Shown: positions 39,590 through 47,828 of the stretch, one piece after another
How the letters are laid out: the number at the start of each line of letters is the position of its first letter
How positions within the stretch are numbered: position 1 is the first letter of the stretch
Made by a program: the position numbers and the translations under genes
NCBI GenBank assembly: GCA_910587345.1
Contig: CAJUKH010000013.1
Location: forward strand, 62,001 to 126,000
Length of the DNA stretch: 64,000 nt
Reading direction: 5' to 3'
Origin: an uncultured Oscillospiraceae bacterium
GTDB taxonomy: Bacteria; Bacillota; Clostridia; Oscillospirales; Oscillospiraceae
Notes under the pieces: model-generated
Database searches by the model: none
What the model was told of the DNA's origin: nothing
What the model saw: the letters and a program-made list of their open reading frames with translations, nothing else

Positions 39590-40645
39590 CTACTTTTCAT
39601 CTGATGGGCAAATCTGGTCTCCAATGAACATCGCATCCCCGAAACTGAAAAAGCGATATCTCTCTTTCACCGCTTCTGCATAGGCCGCCAGAACATGCTC
39701 CCTCCCTGCCAATGCAGAAACCAGCATGATCAAAGTGGACTCAGGAAGATGGAAATTGGTTATCAATCCGTCCAGGACCTTAAAGCGATATCCGGGATAG
39801 ATATAGATATCGGTCCAGCCCCCACTCTCTTTCATTGTTCCATCTTCTGCCGCCCAACTTTCAAGTGTCCGGCAGGAGGTTGTCCCCACACAGATGACCC
39901 GCCCGCCCTTTTTCTTGGTTTCATTGATTACCTGAGCTGTTTCAGCAGAAATAGTACAATACTCCGAATGCATTTCGTGAAAAGTGGGGTCCTCCTCCTT
40001 AACCGGGCGGAAGGTCCCAAGCCCCACATGAAGTGTTACATAGCAAACCTTGATCCCCTTTTCCTCCGCTTGGCTTAAAAGCTCTTTGGTAAAGTGCAAA
40101 CCCGCTGTCGGAGCGGCGGCGGAACCTACCTCCCGGGAATAAACGGTCTGATAGCGTTCCCCATCGTTCAGTTCTTCTTTAATGTAGGGCGGTAAGGGCA
40201 TTTTCCCAAGCTGCTCCAAAATTTCCAGAAAGATACCTTCATAGTGAAACTCCACAATCCGGTTGCCTCCGGGCAATTCCTCCAGAATGGTAGCCGTCAG
40301 CAAGGAACCGTCGCCAAAGCGCACCTTCTGCCCAGGCTTCATTTTTCGTCCCGGCCGTACAAGGCATTCCCATTTTTTCTCCCCTTTATCAATCAGCAGA
40401 AGCACCTCCACCGCACCGCCGGAAGGGTCACGATGTCCCAACAGCCGTGCCGGCAGCACCCGGCTGTCGTTGAGGACCAGACAATCTCCGGGCCGCAGGA
40501 AGTGAAGCAAATCATAAAAATGATAATGCTGTACCTCCCCCGTCTCCTTATCCAGCAACATCAGCCGAGAGGCGTCCCGCCGCTCCAAAGGGGTTTGAGC
40601 AATCAGTTCTGAAGGTAGGTCATAATAAAAATCAGAGGTTTTCAT
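39590..40645 (-). CDS. queA: S-adenosylmethionine:tRNA ribosyltransferase-isomerase
   Basis: 351 residues starting MKTSDFYYDLPSELIAQTPL. Signature sections include RDASRLMLLDKETGE, LNDSRVLPARLLGHR, GSAAAPTAGLHFTKELL near 178-194, VGLGTFRPVKEED, and SFGDAMFIG at the end. It makes epoxyqueuosine in the wobble position of certain tRNAs. The last ten residues (GDQICPSDEK) come after the conserved end and lie next to the prophage boundary, so the 3' end may have been replaced by prophage sequence. Confidence 0.95.
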   Translation of the reverse strand: MKTSDFYYDLPSELIAQTPLERRDASRLMLLDKETGEVQHYHFYDLLHFLRPGDCLVLNDSRVLPARLLGHRDPSGGAVEVLLLIDKGEKKWECLVRPGRKMKPGQKVRFGDGSLLTATILEELPGGNRIVEFHYEGIFLEILEQLGKMPLPPYIKEELNDGERYQTVYSREVGSAAAPTAGLHFTKELLSQAEEKGIKVCYVTLHVGLGTFRPVKEEDPTFHEMHSEYCTISAETAQVINETKKKGGRVICVGTTSCRTLESWAAEDGTMKESGGWTDIYIYPGYRFKVLDGLITNFHLPESTLIMLVSALAGREHVLAAYAEAVKERYRFFSFGDAMFIGDQICPSDEK

Positions 40646-40664
40646 ACCGTCTTATCCAGCTTTC

Positions 40665-42335
40665 TCAGTAAATTTCAATGCCGGGATAGTAAAATTTCAA
40701 AATTTCATCAAAGGTAAATCCCTGCAGCGCCATGGCGTGCGCTCCCCACTGGCTCATACCCACATTGTGTCCCCAGCCTGTGCCGCTGATGGTAAAGGTC
40801 ACTTCTCCACTCGGATCTCCGGCGCCTGCCTGCAATTCCTGTGTCCCGCCGGCAGTGATCGCATATGCTTTTCCGGCAACCTTTCCAACGGTACCTTGCC
40901 CATTGACGGCATATACCTGATTCATAGCCGGCAAAACATTACCACCATCACTGTAATACACCCGATCTGCCTCTCCCCCGGTTTTGGTCACGGTATATCG
41001 CAGAGAACGTATCCCGCTGATTTTGGTTCGCACGTCATCCTTGTAAAAAATATCTTTTTTCCCGTTTGAATATGTAATGGTAATAGACTTTACATTTCCG
41101 GTCGGTGTGAGGCTATCCACCGTAAAATCCACCACATCACCGCCTGCGCCATATCCTTTCCGGTGGAGATATTCCGTCAGCTCCGACGCTGTGTAACTCA
41201 CCGACCAGTGATAGCCGCTGATTTTTTCTTCTATCAAGGCTTCATATGGGTCAATTACTCCGCAAAGATAGGGCAGATCCTGTGTCCAAACATTCTTGCA
41301 GGCTTCCGTTCCACCGCCATCCGAAGAAAAATAGAAGGTTTTTGCCGGCTTCCCCTGATACCAGGCCCGCAATCCTTCGGTCTCCCGCACTGCCTGCGCC
41401 GTACGGTCGTTGGCATCCGCCATACCGAAATACACCTGGCAATGGGTGGTGGAACAGATATCAAAGCCATAGGAATCGTGCCGTCCTAAATTATCTTCAT
41501 AGTAGCTTCTGGCACACACAGCCTGCGCCTTCAATGCTTCCAGCGGCCAGCTCGGACTCATCTCATGGGAGATGACGCTGTCGGTATATTCCCCCAAAGT
41601 TAAAAGATTGGAAACGACAAGATCTCCGCCCCCCACACGCTGAAACTGGAAAATACCGTAGTATTTCAGCTTTCTGAAATACGTTGTGGCTTTATCCGTT
41701 TCTTCCCTTCCGGGTGCCACAGCTAAAGAAAACGTCTCGCCCCCCTCAAACTGAAAAATGACCTCCGCCGTCCCTGTTTTGACCACTGACACACCGTAAG
41801 AACTGGTGCCAACTACCTCTCCGCCAAGATTCTCCGCCGCAGTCTGCGCCTCATCCCGGGTCAGATAAGCCCCCTGCCGCAGCTGCCACACCCCATTGAT
41901 CCAGGCTGGAAACCCCCCGCTCTCTTTCGCAGCCTCAAGGACGGTCTCAAATGTGGGTTCTTCCTCACCCAGCGGCAGCCGCACATGATAACATCCCACC
42001 CCAATACTGGAAGTAATGGCATCGGAATAGCTTTTCAAAACCCCGTCGGGGTCATAGGTCGTATCAACACCATACCATACATTCTGGGTTTTTACCACCG
42101 AGATATTTTTTTCGTCTGTGTACCCGAGGGAGTGAAAATTCCTCTCCTGATCCAAATACCCAAAGCGATATCCCTCCCCCTCGCCATTGGCCAGATTCGC
42201 ACCGTCCAGAGCCGTTCCCTTATATGCCAGCCCTACCAGTACCTTTATTTCATCCGATCCCTCCCCATATACTGCAGGGAGCATGGCCAGCATCATCCAC
42301 ACGGCTAAAAGCGCCATTATCAATCTTCGTTTCAT
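40665..42335 (-). CDS. SpoIID/LytB domain protein
   Basis: 556 residues. A signal peptide (MKRRLIMALLAVWMMLAMLP, AVYGE) leads to a secreted protein. The SpoIID core is in the second half: GEYTDSVISHEMSPSWPLEA, LKAQAVCARSYYEDNLGRHD, GLRAWYQGKPAKTFYFSSDG, and GTGWGHNVGMSQWGAHAMAL near the C-terminus. SpoIID-type enzymes cleave glycan strands and act in spore engulfment or cell-wall turnover. An SPOR-like or repeat region covers the first half. It is 19 bases upstream of queA on the same strand. Confidence 0.85.
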   Translation of the reverse strand: MKRRLIMALLAVWMMLAMLPAVYGEGSDEIKVLVGLAYKGTALDGANLANGEGEGYRFGYLDQERNFHSLGYTDEKNISVVKTQNVWYGVDTTYDPDGVLKSYSDAITSSIGVGCYHVRLPLGEEEPTFETVLEAAKESGGFPAWINGVWQLRQGAYLTRDEAQTAAENLGGEVVGTSSYGVSVVKTGTAEVIFQFEGGETFSLAVAPGREETDKATTYFRKLKYYGIFQFQRVGGGDLVVSNLLTLGEYTDSVISHEMSPSWPLEALKAQAVCARSYYEDNLGRHDSYGFDICSTTHCQVYFGMADANDRTAQAVRETEGLRAWYQGKPAKTFYFSSDGGGTEACKNVWTQDLPYLCGVIDPYEALIEEKISGYHWSVSYTASELTEYLHRKGYGAGGDVVDFTVDSLTPTGNVKSITITYSNGKKDIFYKDDVRTKISGIRSLRYTVTKTGGEADRVYYSDGGNVLPAMNQVYAVNGQGTVGKVAGKAYAITAGGTQELQAGAGDPSGEVTFTISGTGWGHNVGMSQWGAHAMALQGFTFDEILKFYYPGIEIY

Positions 42336-42477
42336 AGCCCGCTTTTATCTCCTTATATGAGGAATTTCTCATGCGCAAAATCACTTACGACATTATAATA
42401 CAAAAACCGCCTCAGGTAAAGAAAATGATTTTTTCTTTTTCCCGGCATATACATAAACTCATCAGGAGGTCGATGCT

Positions 42478-43557
42478 ATGAATAAATGGAATGTAGGCGT
42501 GGTAGGCTGCACGGGAATGGTAGGCCAACGGTTTTTGACTTTACTGGAAAATCACCCCTGGTTCACCGTTACTGCATTGGCTGCAAGCTCTCACAGTGCA
42601 GGAAAACCCTACCAGGAGGCAGTCCGAGGCCGTTGGAAAATGTCTGTCCCCATTCCCGGGTCTTTCAAAGAAATGGTCGTTTACGATGCTGTTTCCGACC
42701 GGGTACGGATTGCGGAACAAGTTGACTTTATCTTCTGCGCGGTAGATATGAAAAAGGATGATATCCGTGCTCTGGAGGAGTCCTATGCCCGAGCAGAGTG
42801 CCCCGTTGTATCCAACAACTCCGCCAACCGTTGGACCCCGGACGTTCCCATGGTGATCCCGGAAGTAAATCCCTCTCACTTGGAGATCATCCCCATTCAA
42901 CGTCAGCGTTTGGGAACGAAGAAGGGCTTTATCGCTGTCAAATCCAATTGTTCCATTCAAAGCTATGTACCTGCCCTTGCCCCTCTTCTGGACTTTGAAC
43001 CGGAAAGGGTTTTGGTTTGTACCTACCAAGCTATCTCCGGCGCCGGCAGGACCTTTGATACCTGGCCGGAAATGACGGATAACCTGATCCCTTATATTGG
43101 CGGAGAGGAAGAGAAAAGCGAACAGGAGCCCTTAAAAATTTGGGGTTCTCTGACTCCCGAAGGGATTCAGGCCGCCAATTTCCCGTCTATTACCGCCCAG
43201 TGCTTCCGGGTTCCCGTCAGCGATGGACATATGGCGGCTGTGTTTGCCAGTTTTCGCCATACGCCCGACATATCGGTCGTCAAAAATCGCTGGGCTGCGT
43301 TTCAGGGCCTCCCGCAAAAACTCGCCCTTCCCTCCGCTCCTTTACATCCTCTTTATTATTTTGAAGAGCCAGATCGGCCCCAGACCCGTTTGGATCGGGA
43401 TTTGGAAAACGGCATGGCCATCTCCATTGGGCGGCTTCGCCCTGACAGTCAGTACGACTATAAGTTCGCCTGTTTGTCCCACAATACTCTGCGCGGGGCC
43501 GCCGGAGGAGGCGTTCTGCTGGCTGAGCTTCTCTGTGCCCAGGGCTATATGGATTAA
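42478..43557 (+). CDS. asd: Aspartate-semialdehyde dehydrogenase (archaeal/fungal type)
   Basis: 359 residues, with AGGAGGTCGATGCT before the ATG. N-terminal NAD(P) fold GVVGCTGMVGQRFLTLLENH, then SNNSANRWTPDVPMVIPEVN, catalytic VKSNCSIQSYVPALAP with the active cysteine, YQAISGAGRTFDTWPEM, and PVSDGHMAAVFASF. It reduces aspartyl phosphate to the semialdehyde for lysine, methionine and threonine synthesis. It is followed by dapA, the next lysine enzyme, with 11 bases between them. Confidence 0.95.
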   Translation: MNKWNVGVVGCTGMVGQRFLTLLENHPWFTVTALAASSHSAGKPYQEAVRGRWKMSVPIPGSFKEMVVYDAVSDRVRIAEQVDFIFCAVDMKKDDIRALEESYARAECPVVSNNSANRWTPDVPMVIPEVNPSHLEIIPIQRQRLGTKKGFIAVKSNCSIQSYVPALAPLLDFEPERVLVCTYQAISGAGRTFDTWPEMTDNLIPYIGGEEEKSEQEPLKIWGSLTPEGIQAANFPSITAQCFRVPVSDGHMAAVFASFRHTPDISVVKNRWAAFQGLPQKLALPSAPLHPLYYFEEPDRPQTRLDRDLENGMAISIGRLRPDSQYDYKFACLSHNTLRGAAGGGVLLAELLCAQGYMD

Positions 43558-43568
43558 GGAGGATTTTT

Positions 43569-44465
43569 ATGCGAGAGCCTATTTTTTGCGGCGCCTGCAC
43601 TGCCATTGTCACGCCTTTTACCCCAGAAGGAAAAATCAATTACCCGGTCTTGGCACAATTGTTGGATGAGCAGCTGCAAGGCGGCATTGACGCCATCTGT
43701 GTCTGCGGCACCACCGGAGAAAGCGCCACTATGACCCCGGAAGAGCACAGAGCGGTGATCGAGTACGCTGTTCAACATGTCAAGCATCAAGTGAAAATTA
43801 TTGCCGGTAGTGGAAGCAATAACACCGCAACTGCGATCGAATTGTCTCTCCACGCCCAGGAAGTAGGGGCAGACGCTCTTTTGCTGGTGACTCCATATTA
43901 CAATAAGGCTACCCAGCAAGGGCTTATCCACCATTACGAGTTGATTGCGCAAAAGACGGACCTACCCATGATCCTGTATAATGTCCCTTCCCGCACCGGG
44001 ATATCCTTCACAGCCGAAACCTATCAAATTCTTTCCCAAAACCCAAAAATCAACGGGGTAAAGGAAGCCAGCGGCAACTTCTCCCTGATCACCCGAACAA
44101 GGCAGCTATGTGGCGATGATTTCTATATCTGGTCCGGAAACGACGACCAAGTCGTTCCTTTGATGGCTTTGGGCGCCAAGGGAGTCATTTCAGTAGCCTC
44201 CAACCTTCTCCCCAACGCCATGGCGGAAATGACCCACCGCTGTCTGACTGGTGATTTTTCCGGAGCAGCCCGGTTGCAAATTGAGTTGATCGACTTTATA
44301 GAAGCCTTATTCATAGAAGTAAACCCCATTCCTGTTAAGACGGCTTTAAAAATGCTCGGCAAAGATGTCGGACCGCTTCGAACCCCATTGTGCGACCTCT
44401 CTCCCCAACATATAGACACTTTGCAAAAGCAATTGATTGCGGTGGGGCTGCTGGAACAAAACTGA
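43569..44465 (+). CDS. dapA: 4-hydroxy-tetrahydrodipicolinate synthase
   Basis: 298 residues. Family features: GACTAIVTPFTPEGKINYPV, CVCGTTGESATMTPEEHRAV near 45-65, VTPYYNKATQQGLIHHY, LYNVPSRTGISF with the catalytic tyrosine, and NGVKEASGNFSLI with the Schiff-base lysine. It condenses pyruvate and aspartate semialdehyde on the path to diaminopimelate and lysine. It is co-transcribed with asd and ended by the terminator at 44,476-44,515. Confidence 0.95.
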   Translation: MREPIFCGACTAIVTPFTPEGKINYPVLAQLLDEQLQGGIDAICVCGTTGESATMTPEEHRAVIEYAVQHVKHQVKIIAGSGSNNTATAIELSLHAQEVGADALLLVTPYYNKATQQGLIHHYELIAQKTDLPMILYNVPSRTGISFTAETYQILSQNPKINGVKEASGNFSLITRTRQLCGDDFYIWSGNDDQVVPLMALGAKGVISVASNLLPNAMAEMTHRCLTGDFSGAARLQIELIDFIEALFIEVNPIPVKTALKMLGKDVGPLRTPLCDLSPQHIDTLQKQLIAVGLLEQN

Positions 44466-44475
44466 TATTCTCTCC

Positions 44476-44515
44476 AAAAAAGAACCGGCGGATTTTCTCC
44501 CGCCGGTTCTTTTTC
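44476..44515. terminator. Bidirectional terminator between dapA and transporter gene
   Basis: An 11-bp stem AGAACCGGCGG / CCGCCGGTTCT with A-run before and T-run after. It serves convergent genes ending at 44,465 (+) and 44,517 (-). Confidence 0.85.
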
Positions 44516-44516
44516 C

Positions 44517-45722
44517 TTATTCCATCTCTGTCTCCTTTGGTGCTTCATCGGGTAAAGCTCCCAGAGTGTTGCCCTCAGCATCGATCCCCTTTTCTGCCAG
44601 CCGTTCATTGGCCCACTCGCGAACCAGAGCATAAAGCACCGCAAAAGTGGGCACCCCCAGTAACATCCCGGCAAAGCCGAAAAGCCCGCCTCCCAGCACA
44701 ATGGCCACCAGAACCCAAATAGCCGAGAGACCGGTACTGTCCCCCAAAATTTTGGGACCCAATATGTTTCCATCAAATTGCTGCAGTCCGATAATCAACA
44801 CAAAGAACCGCAATGCCGCCCAGGCATCCACAATAAACAAAATCATCACACAGGGAACTGCGCCAATGATGGGGCCAAAAAAGGGGATAATGTTTGTCAC
44901 CCCAACGATCAGGCTGATCAAAATAGCATAGGGGATCTGGAATATTGTACACAAAACAAAACACAACACTCCAATAATCGCCGAATCGATCAGCTTTCCG
45001 TTGATAAACCCCACAAAAATCTGATTGGCTTGCTTGCTGATCCGCAAAAGCCGATTGGCATTTTGGGTGGGGAGCAACGCATACAGCAGCTTCTTCAACT
45101 GTTCAATAAGCCGGCTCTTCCCTGCCAGCATATAAATAGAAGCCACGATCGCAGTAAAGGCATTTACCACCCCGTTCCCCAGCGCAACGCCAAAATTAAA
45201 GAGGTTCGGAATGGAAGAGGAAACAATATTTGCGGCCTGCCGCACCAGGTCATCATAGGAATCAATCAGGTTAAGGAGATTATTTCCCTCCAGATGAAAT
45301 TTCTGTACCACTTCTTGTACCATGGTGTTCAGATTTTCCAAATAGAAAGACATATTCCCCAATAGTTTGCTGATGCTATCTCCCACTTGGGGCAAAACCA
45401 GTTCCAGTAAGACCATCAAGGTAGCAAAGGCGATCAGGTAAACTGTCACTATGGAGGCCAGCCTTGCCGACTTGCGCAGGTCCGGATAAACCCTCTCCTC
45501 AAAAAAATTGGTGGGGGAATTCAATAAAAACGCAATCACAAACCCCGCAATAAAGGGCGAGAGAATACTCATAAAGGCACTTACAGCAGCCTGCACTTGA
45601 GCCAGGTTAGTCAAAACCATGTATAGTAATACTCCTATACATATTACGACCAGATTGGACAGTCCTCTTTTGTCCAAATGATACCAGTTTTCCCCTTTTC
45701 CTTCATCGTTTTGGCGCACCAA
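44517..45722 (-). CDS. AI-2E family transporter (YdbI/PerM-like)
   Basis: 401 residues with about eight membrane helices, for example LSNLVVICIGVLLYMVLTNL near 22-41 and AFMSILSPFIAGFVIAFLLN. The family signature LIVGVTNIIPFFGPIIGAVP and LQQFDGNILGPKILGDSTGL are present in the C-terminal half. Members export small molecules or act as Na+/H+ exchangers; the name AI-2E reflects a few studied ones. A short C-terminal cytoplasmic tail is acidic. The gene follows tyrS on the same strand. Confidence 0.9.
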   Translation of the reverse strand: MVRQNDEGKGENWYHLDKRGLSNLVVICIGVLLYMVLTNLAQVQAAVSAFMSILSPFIAGFVIAFLLNSPTNFFEERVYPDLRKSARLASIVTVYLIAFATLMVLLELVLPQVGDSISKLLGNMSFYLENLNTMVQEVVQKFHLEGNNLLNLIDSYDDLVRQAANIVSSSIPNLFNFGVALGNGVVNAFTAIVASIYMLAGKSRLIEQLKKLLYALLPTQNANRLLRISKQANQIFVGFINGKLIDSAIIGVLCFVLCTIFQIPYAILISLIVGVTNIIPFFGPIIGAVPCVMILFIVDAWAALRFFVLIIGLQQFDGNILGPKILGDSTGLSAIWVLVAIVLGGGLFGFAGMLLGVPTFAVLYALVREWANERLAEKGIDAEGNTLGALPDEAPKETEME

Positions 45723-45784
45723 GCATCCTCCTTGCTCTATTGATATCTGCTATTATAGAGATATTGCTATTATAGCATATTTCT

Positions 45785-47017
45785 TTAGCCTGTCACTACC
45801 CGGTGGAAAATCTTCTTTCCCTTCTTTACCATAAGCCCGTCTCCGCCGAGATCCGCCGAATTAAAGCGAAGCATAGGGTCCGTTACCTTTTCCCCTCCAA
45901 CTTCCACGCCTCCCTGCTCTACAAGGCGGCGTGCCTCCTTCTTGGAAGGAACAAGGCCGCAGCGAACCATCAGATCCAACACTCCAATCGTCCCATCTGT
46001 AAAATCATCAGCGGTCAGCTGGGTGGTGGGCATATTGGAAATATCACCGCCATTTGCGAAAAGTGCCCGCGCTGCATCCTGGGCTTTTTGAGCCTCTTCC
46101 TCACCGTGGACCATCTTGGTCAGTTCAAAAGCCAGAATTTCCTTAGCCTCATTGATACGGGAACCGTCCCACTTGTCCATTTCATCGATTTCCTCCAGAG
46201 GCAGGAAGGTAAGCCAGCGAATGCATTTCATTACATCGGCATCCCCAACATTTCTCCAGTACTGATAAAAATCAAAAACGCTTGTTTTGTTTGCGTCCAG
46301 CCAAATGGCGTTTCCCGCCGTCTTGCCCATCTTATTCCCCTGAGAATCGGTAAGCAGGTTGATCGTCAGGGCATAGGCATCCTTCCCCAATTTTTTGCGG
46401 ATCAGTTCAGTGCCCCCCAGCATATTGCTCCACTGGTCGTTTCCGCCAAACTGCATATTACAGCCTATAGTCTGGAACATATGGTAAAAGTCATAAGACT
46501 GCATGATCATATAGTTAAACTCCAGGAAAGAAAGCCCCTTTTCCATACGCTGCTTATAGCATTCAGCCCGGAGCATATTATTGACCGAGAAGCAGGCTCC
46601 CACTTCCCGCAAAAGCTCTACATAGTTCAAATCCAACAGCCAGTCAGCATTGTTTACCATCATAGCCTTACCGGGGCCTTCCCCAAATTCGATAAACCGC
46701 TCCATCTGGCGCTTAAAACAGGCGGCGTTATGGTCAATATCTTCCCGGGTCAGCATCTTTCGCATATCGGTTCTGCCGGACGGATCTCCGATCATAGTGG
46801 TGCCGCCGCCGATCAGGGCAATGGGTCTGTTCCCCGCCATCTGAAGCCGTTTCATCAGGGTCAGCGTCACAAAATGACCGGCAGTCAGGCTGTCCGCCGT
46901 ACAGTCATACCCAATATAGAAAACTGCCTTTCCGTTATTGATCAGTTCCTTGATTTCCGCCTCATCCGTTACTTGAGCAACAAGGCCTCTGGCCACCAGT
47001 TCGTCGTAGATCGTCAT
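45785..47017 (-). CDS. tyrS: Tyrosyl-tRNA synthetase
   Basis: 410 residues. The class I signature is AGHFVTLTLMKRLQMAGNRP in the HIGH position (variant CTADSLTAGHFV), the tyrosine-binding LEFNYMIMQSYDF and GGNDQWSNMLGG motifs, and KMGKTAGNAI as the KMSKS-like loop near 230. The C-terminal S4-like domain begins at KEARRLVEQGGVEV. It attaches tyrosine to tRNA-Tyr. It is controlled by a T-box leader (47,051-47,316). Confidence 0.95.
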   Translation of the reverse strand: MTIYDELVARGLVAQVTDEAEIKELINNGKAVFYIGYDCTADSLTAGHFVTLTLMKRLQMAGNRPIALIGGGTTMIGDPSGRTDMRKMLTREDIDHNAACFKRQMERFIEFGEGPGKAMMVNNADWLLDLNYVELLREVGACFSVNNMLRAECYKQRMEKGLSFLEFNYMIMQSYDFYHMFQTIGCNMQFGGNDQWSNMLGGTELIRKKLGKDAYALTINLLTDSQGNKMGKTAGNAIWLDANKTSVFDFYQYWRNVGDADVMKCIRWLTFLPLEEIDEMDKWDGSRINEAKEILAFELTKMVHGEEEAQKAQDAARALFANGGDISNMPTTQLTADDFTDGTIGVLDLMVRCGLVPSKKEARRLVEQGGVEVGGEKVTDPMLRFNSADLGGDGLMVKKGKKIFHRVVTG

Positions 47018-47050
47018 ATTTATTTCCTTCTTTCATTTTTAGTACAGGGG

Positions 47051-47316
47051 ACAAAAAGCCCCCTGTCCGACTTGGACAGAGGGCGTCAAAAACGCGGTAC
47101 CACCTCTGGTTCACCGTTTCCTCACGAAAACGGCCTCATGCCGTGCCAACACACAGCTACGCAGTAACGGGCGCACCCGGCTTGTCCTACCGTGAATCGC
47201 AGTTCAGACAGCAGCTCAGAGGGGTATTCCCCTGTACCCTGCCCTCCCCCTTTCACCATAACGGGGGTTCTCTACGCAGCAAGCAATACAGGCTACTTGG
47301 CCTCTTCATCACTGTA
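47051..47316 (-). promoter_or_regulatory. T-box riboswitch of tyrS
   Basis: On the minus strand the leader starts just below the promoter at 47,323-47,351 and contains an early stem I with AAGTAG and AGAGA motifs. The universal T-box AGAGGTGGTACCGCG lies at 47,107-47,093. A terminator stem GCCCTCTGTCC / GGACAGGGGGC (47,084-47,058) is followed by TTTTTGT. A UAC triplet at 47,226-47,224 (GGAATACC context) is a candidate tyrosine specifier. Uncharged tRNA-Tyr would stabilise the antiterminator and allow tyrS transcription. Confidence 0.9.
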
Positions 47317-47322
47317 TTGGGT

Positions 47323-47351
47323 ATTATAATATGGGCTTTTTTATTTGTCAA
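47323..47351 (-). promoter_or_regulatory. tyrS leader promoter (full consensus)
   Basis: Minus strand TTGACA (47,351-47,346), 17-bp spacer, TATAAT (47,328-47,323), placed correctly to start the T-box leader. Confidence 0.85.
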
Positions 47352-47382
47352 GGGATTCCCCACTCAGAATGTCAGATTTTCA

Positions 47383-47411
47383 TTGCCGAATGAAAAGAAA
47401 TGTGATAAAAT
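47383..47411 (+). promoter_or_regulatory. Promoter for Spx/ArsC-like gene and glnS
   Basis: TTGCCG (47,383-47,388), 17-bp spacer, TAAAAT (47,406-47,411), 29 bases before the ATG at 47,440. Confidence 0.6.
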
Positions 47412-47439
47412 CAACTATTATATGAAAGGAGGCGCTTTT

Positions 47440-47790
47440 ATGCTGTTTGTCCACTACCCCAAATGTACTACCTGCAAAAAGGCCCAGGCCTGGTTGGATG
47501 ACCGACAATCTTCCTATGAAGCCCGGGACATCAAGCTCCAAAATCCCACCGAGGATGAACTGCGACAGTGGCACGCTAAAAGCGGTCTCCCCCTTCGGCG
47601 GTTGTTCAATACCAGCGGCCTTCAATACAAAGCGTTGGGCTTGAAGGAAAAACTTCCCACTATGAGCGAGGACGAACAATTTGCTCTTCTTGCCACTGAC
47701 GGAATGTTGGTCAAACGGCCCATTCTGGTCGGCGATGATTTTGTATTTTTCGGCTTCAAAGAAGCCGACTGGTCGAGTCAGTTTTCCTGA
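47440..47790 (+). CDS. ArsC/Spx family protein
   Basis: 116 residues starting MLFVHYPKCTTCKKAQAWLD, with AAAGGAGGCGCTTTT upstream. The thioredoxin-like ArsC/Spx fold shows the CTTC motif near residues 9-12, SYEARDIKLQNPTEDELRQW and RPILVGDDFVFFGFKEADW at the end. True arsenate reductase activity is unlikely without the further catalytic residues. Members such as MgsR/YffB are redox or stress proteins. It precedes glnS by 38 bases, so the two are probably co-transcribed. Confidence 0.8.
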   Translation: MLFVHYPKCTTCKKAQAWLDDRQSSYEARDIKLQNPTEDELRQWHAKSGLPLRRLFNTSGLQYKALGLKEKLPTMSEDEQFALLATDGMLVKRPILVGDDFVFFGFKEADWSSQFS

Positions 47791-47828
47791 TAGACGATCA
47801 CTATTTGAAAATAAAGGAGTACAGAACT

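Larger units (their letters stand above)
1..39590. mobile_element. Prophage with contractile tail (left end outside window)
   Basis: A continuous block of phage genes runs from the baseplate spike at the left edge to a serine integrase ending at 39,550. It includes late head and tail genes, packaging genes, a modification/metabolism block, recombination and replication genes, and a divergent repressor switch. All structural hallmarks of a myovirus are present (sheath, tube, tape measure, hub, spike), with no broken core gene, so the element may be inducible. Host genes begin with queA at 39,590. Tail fibre and lysis genes are not seen and are expected to the left. The exact attachment core cannot be fixed because only one junction is visible. 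Confidence 0.95.
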
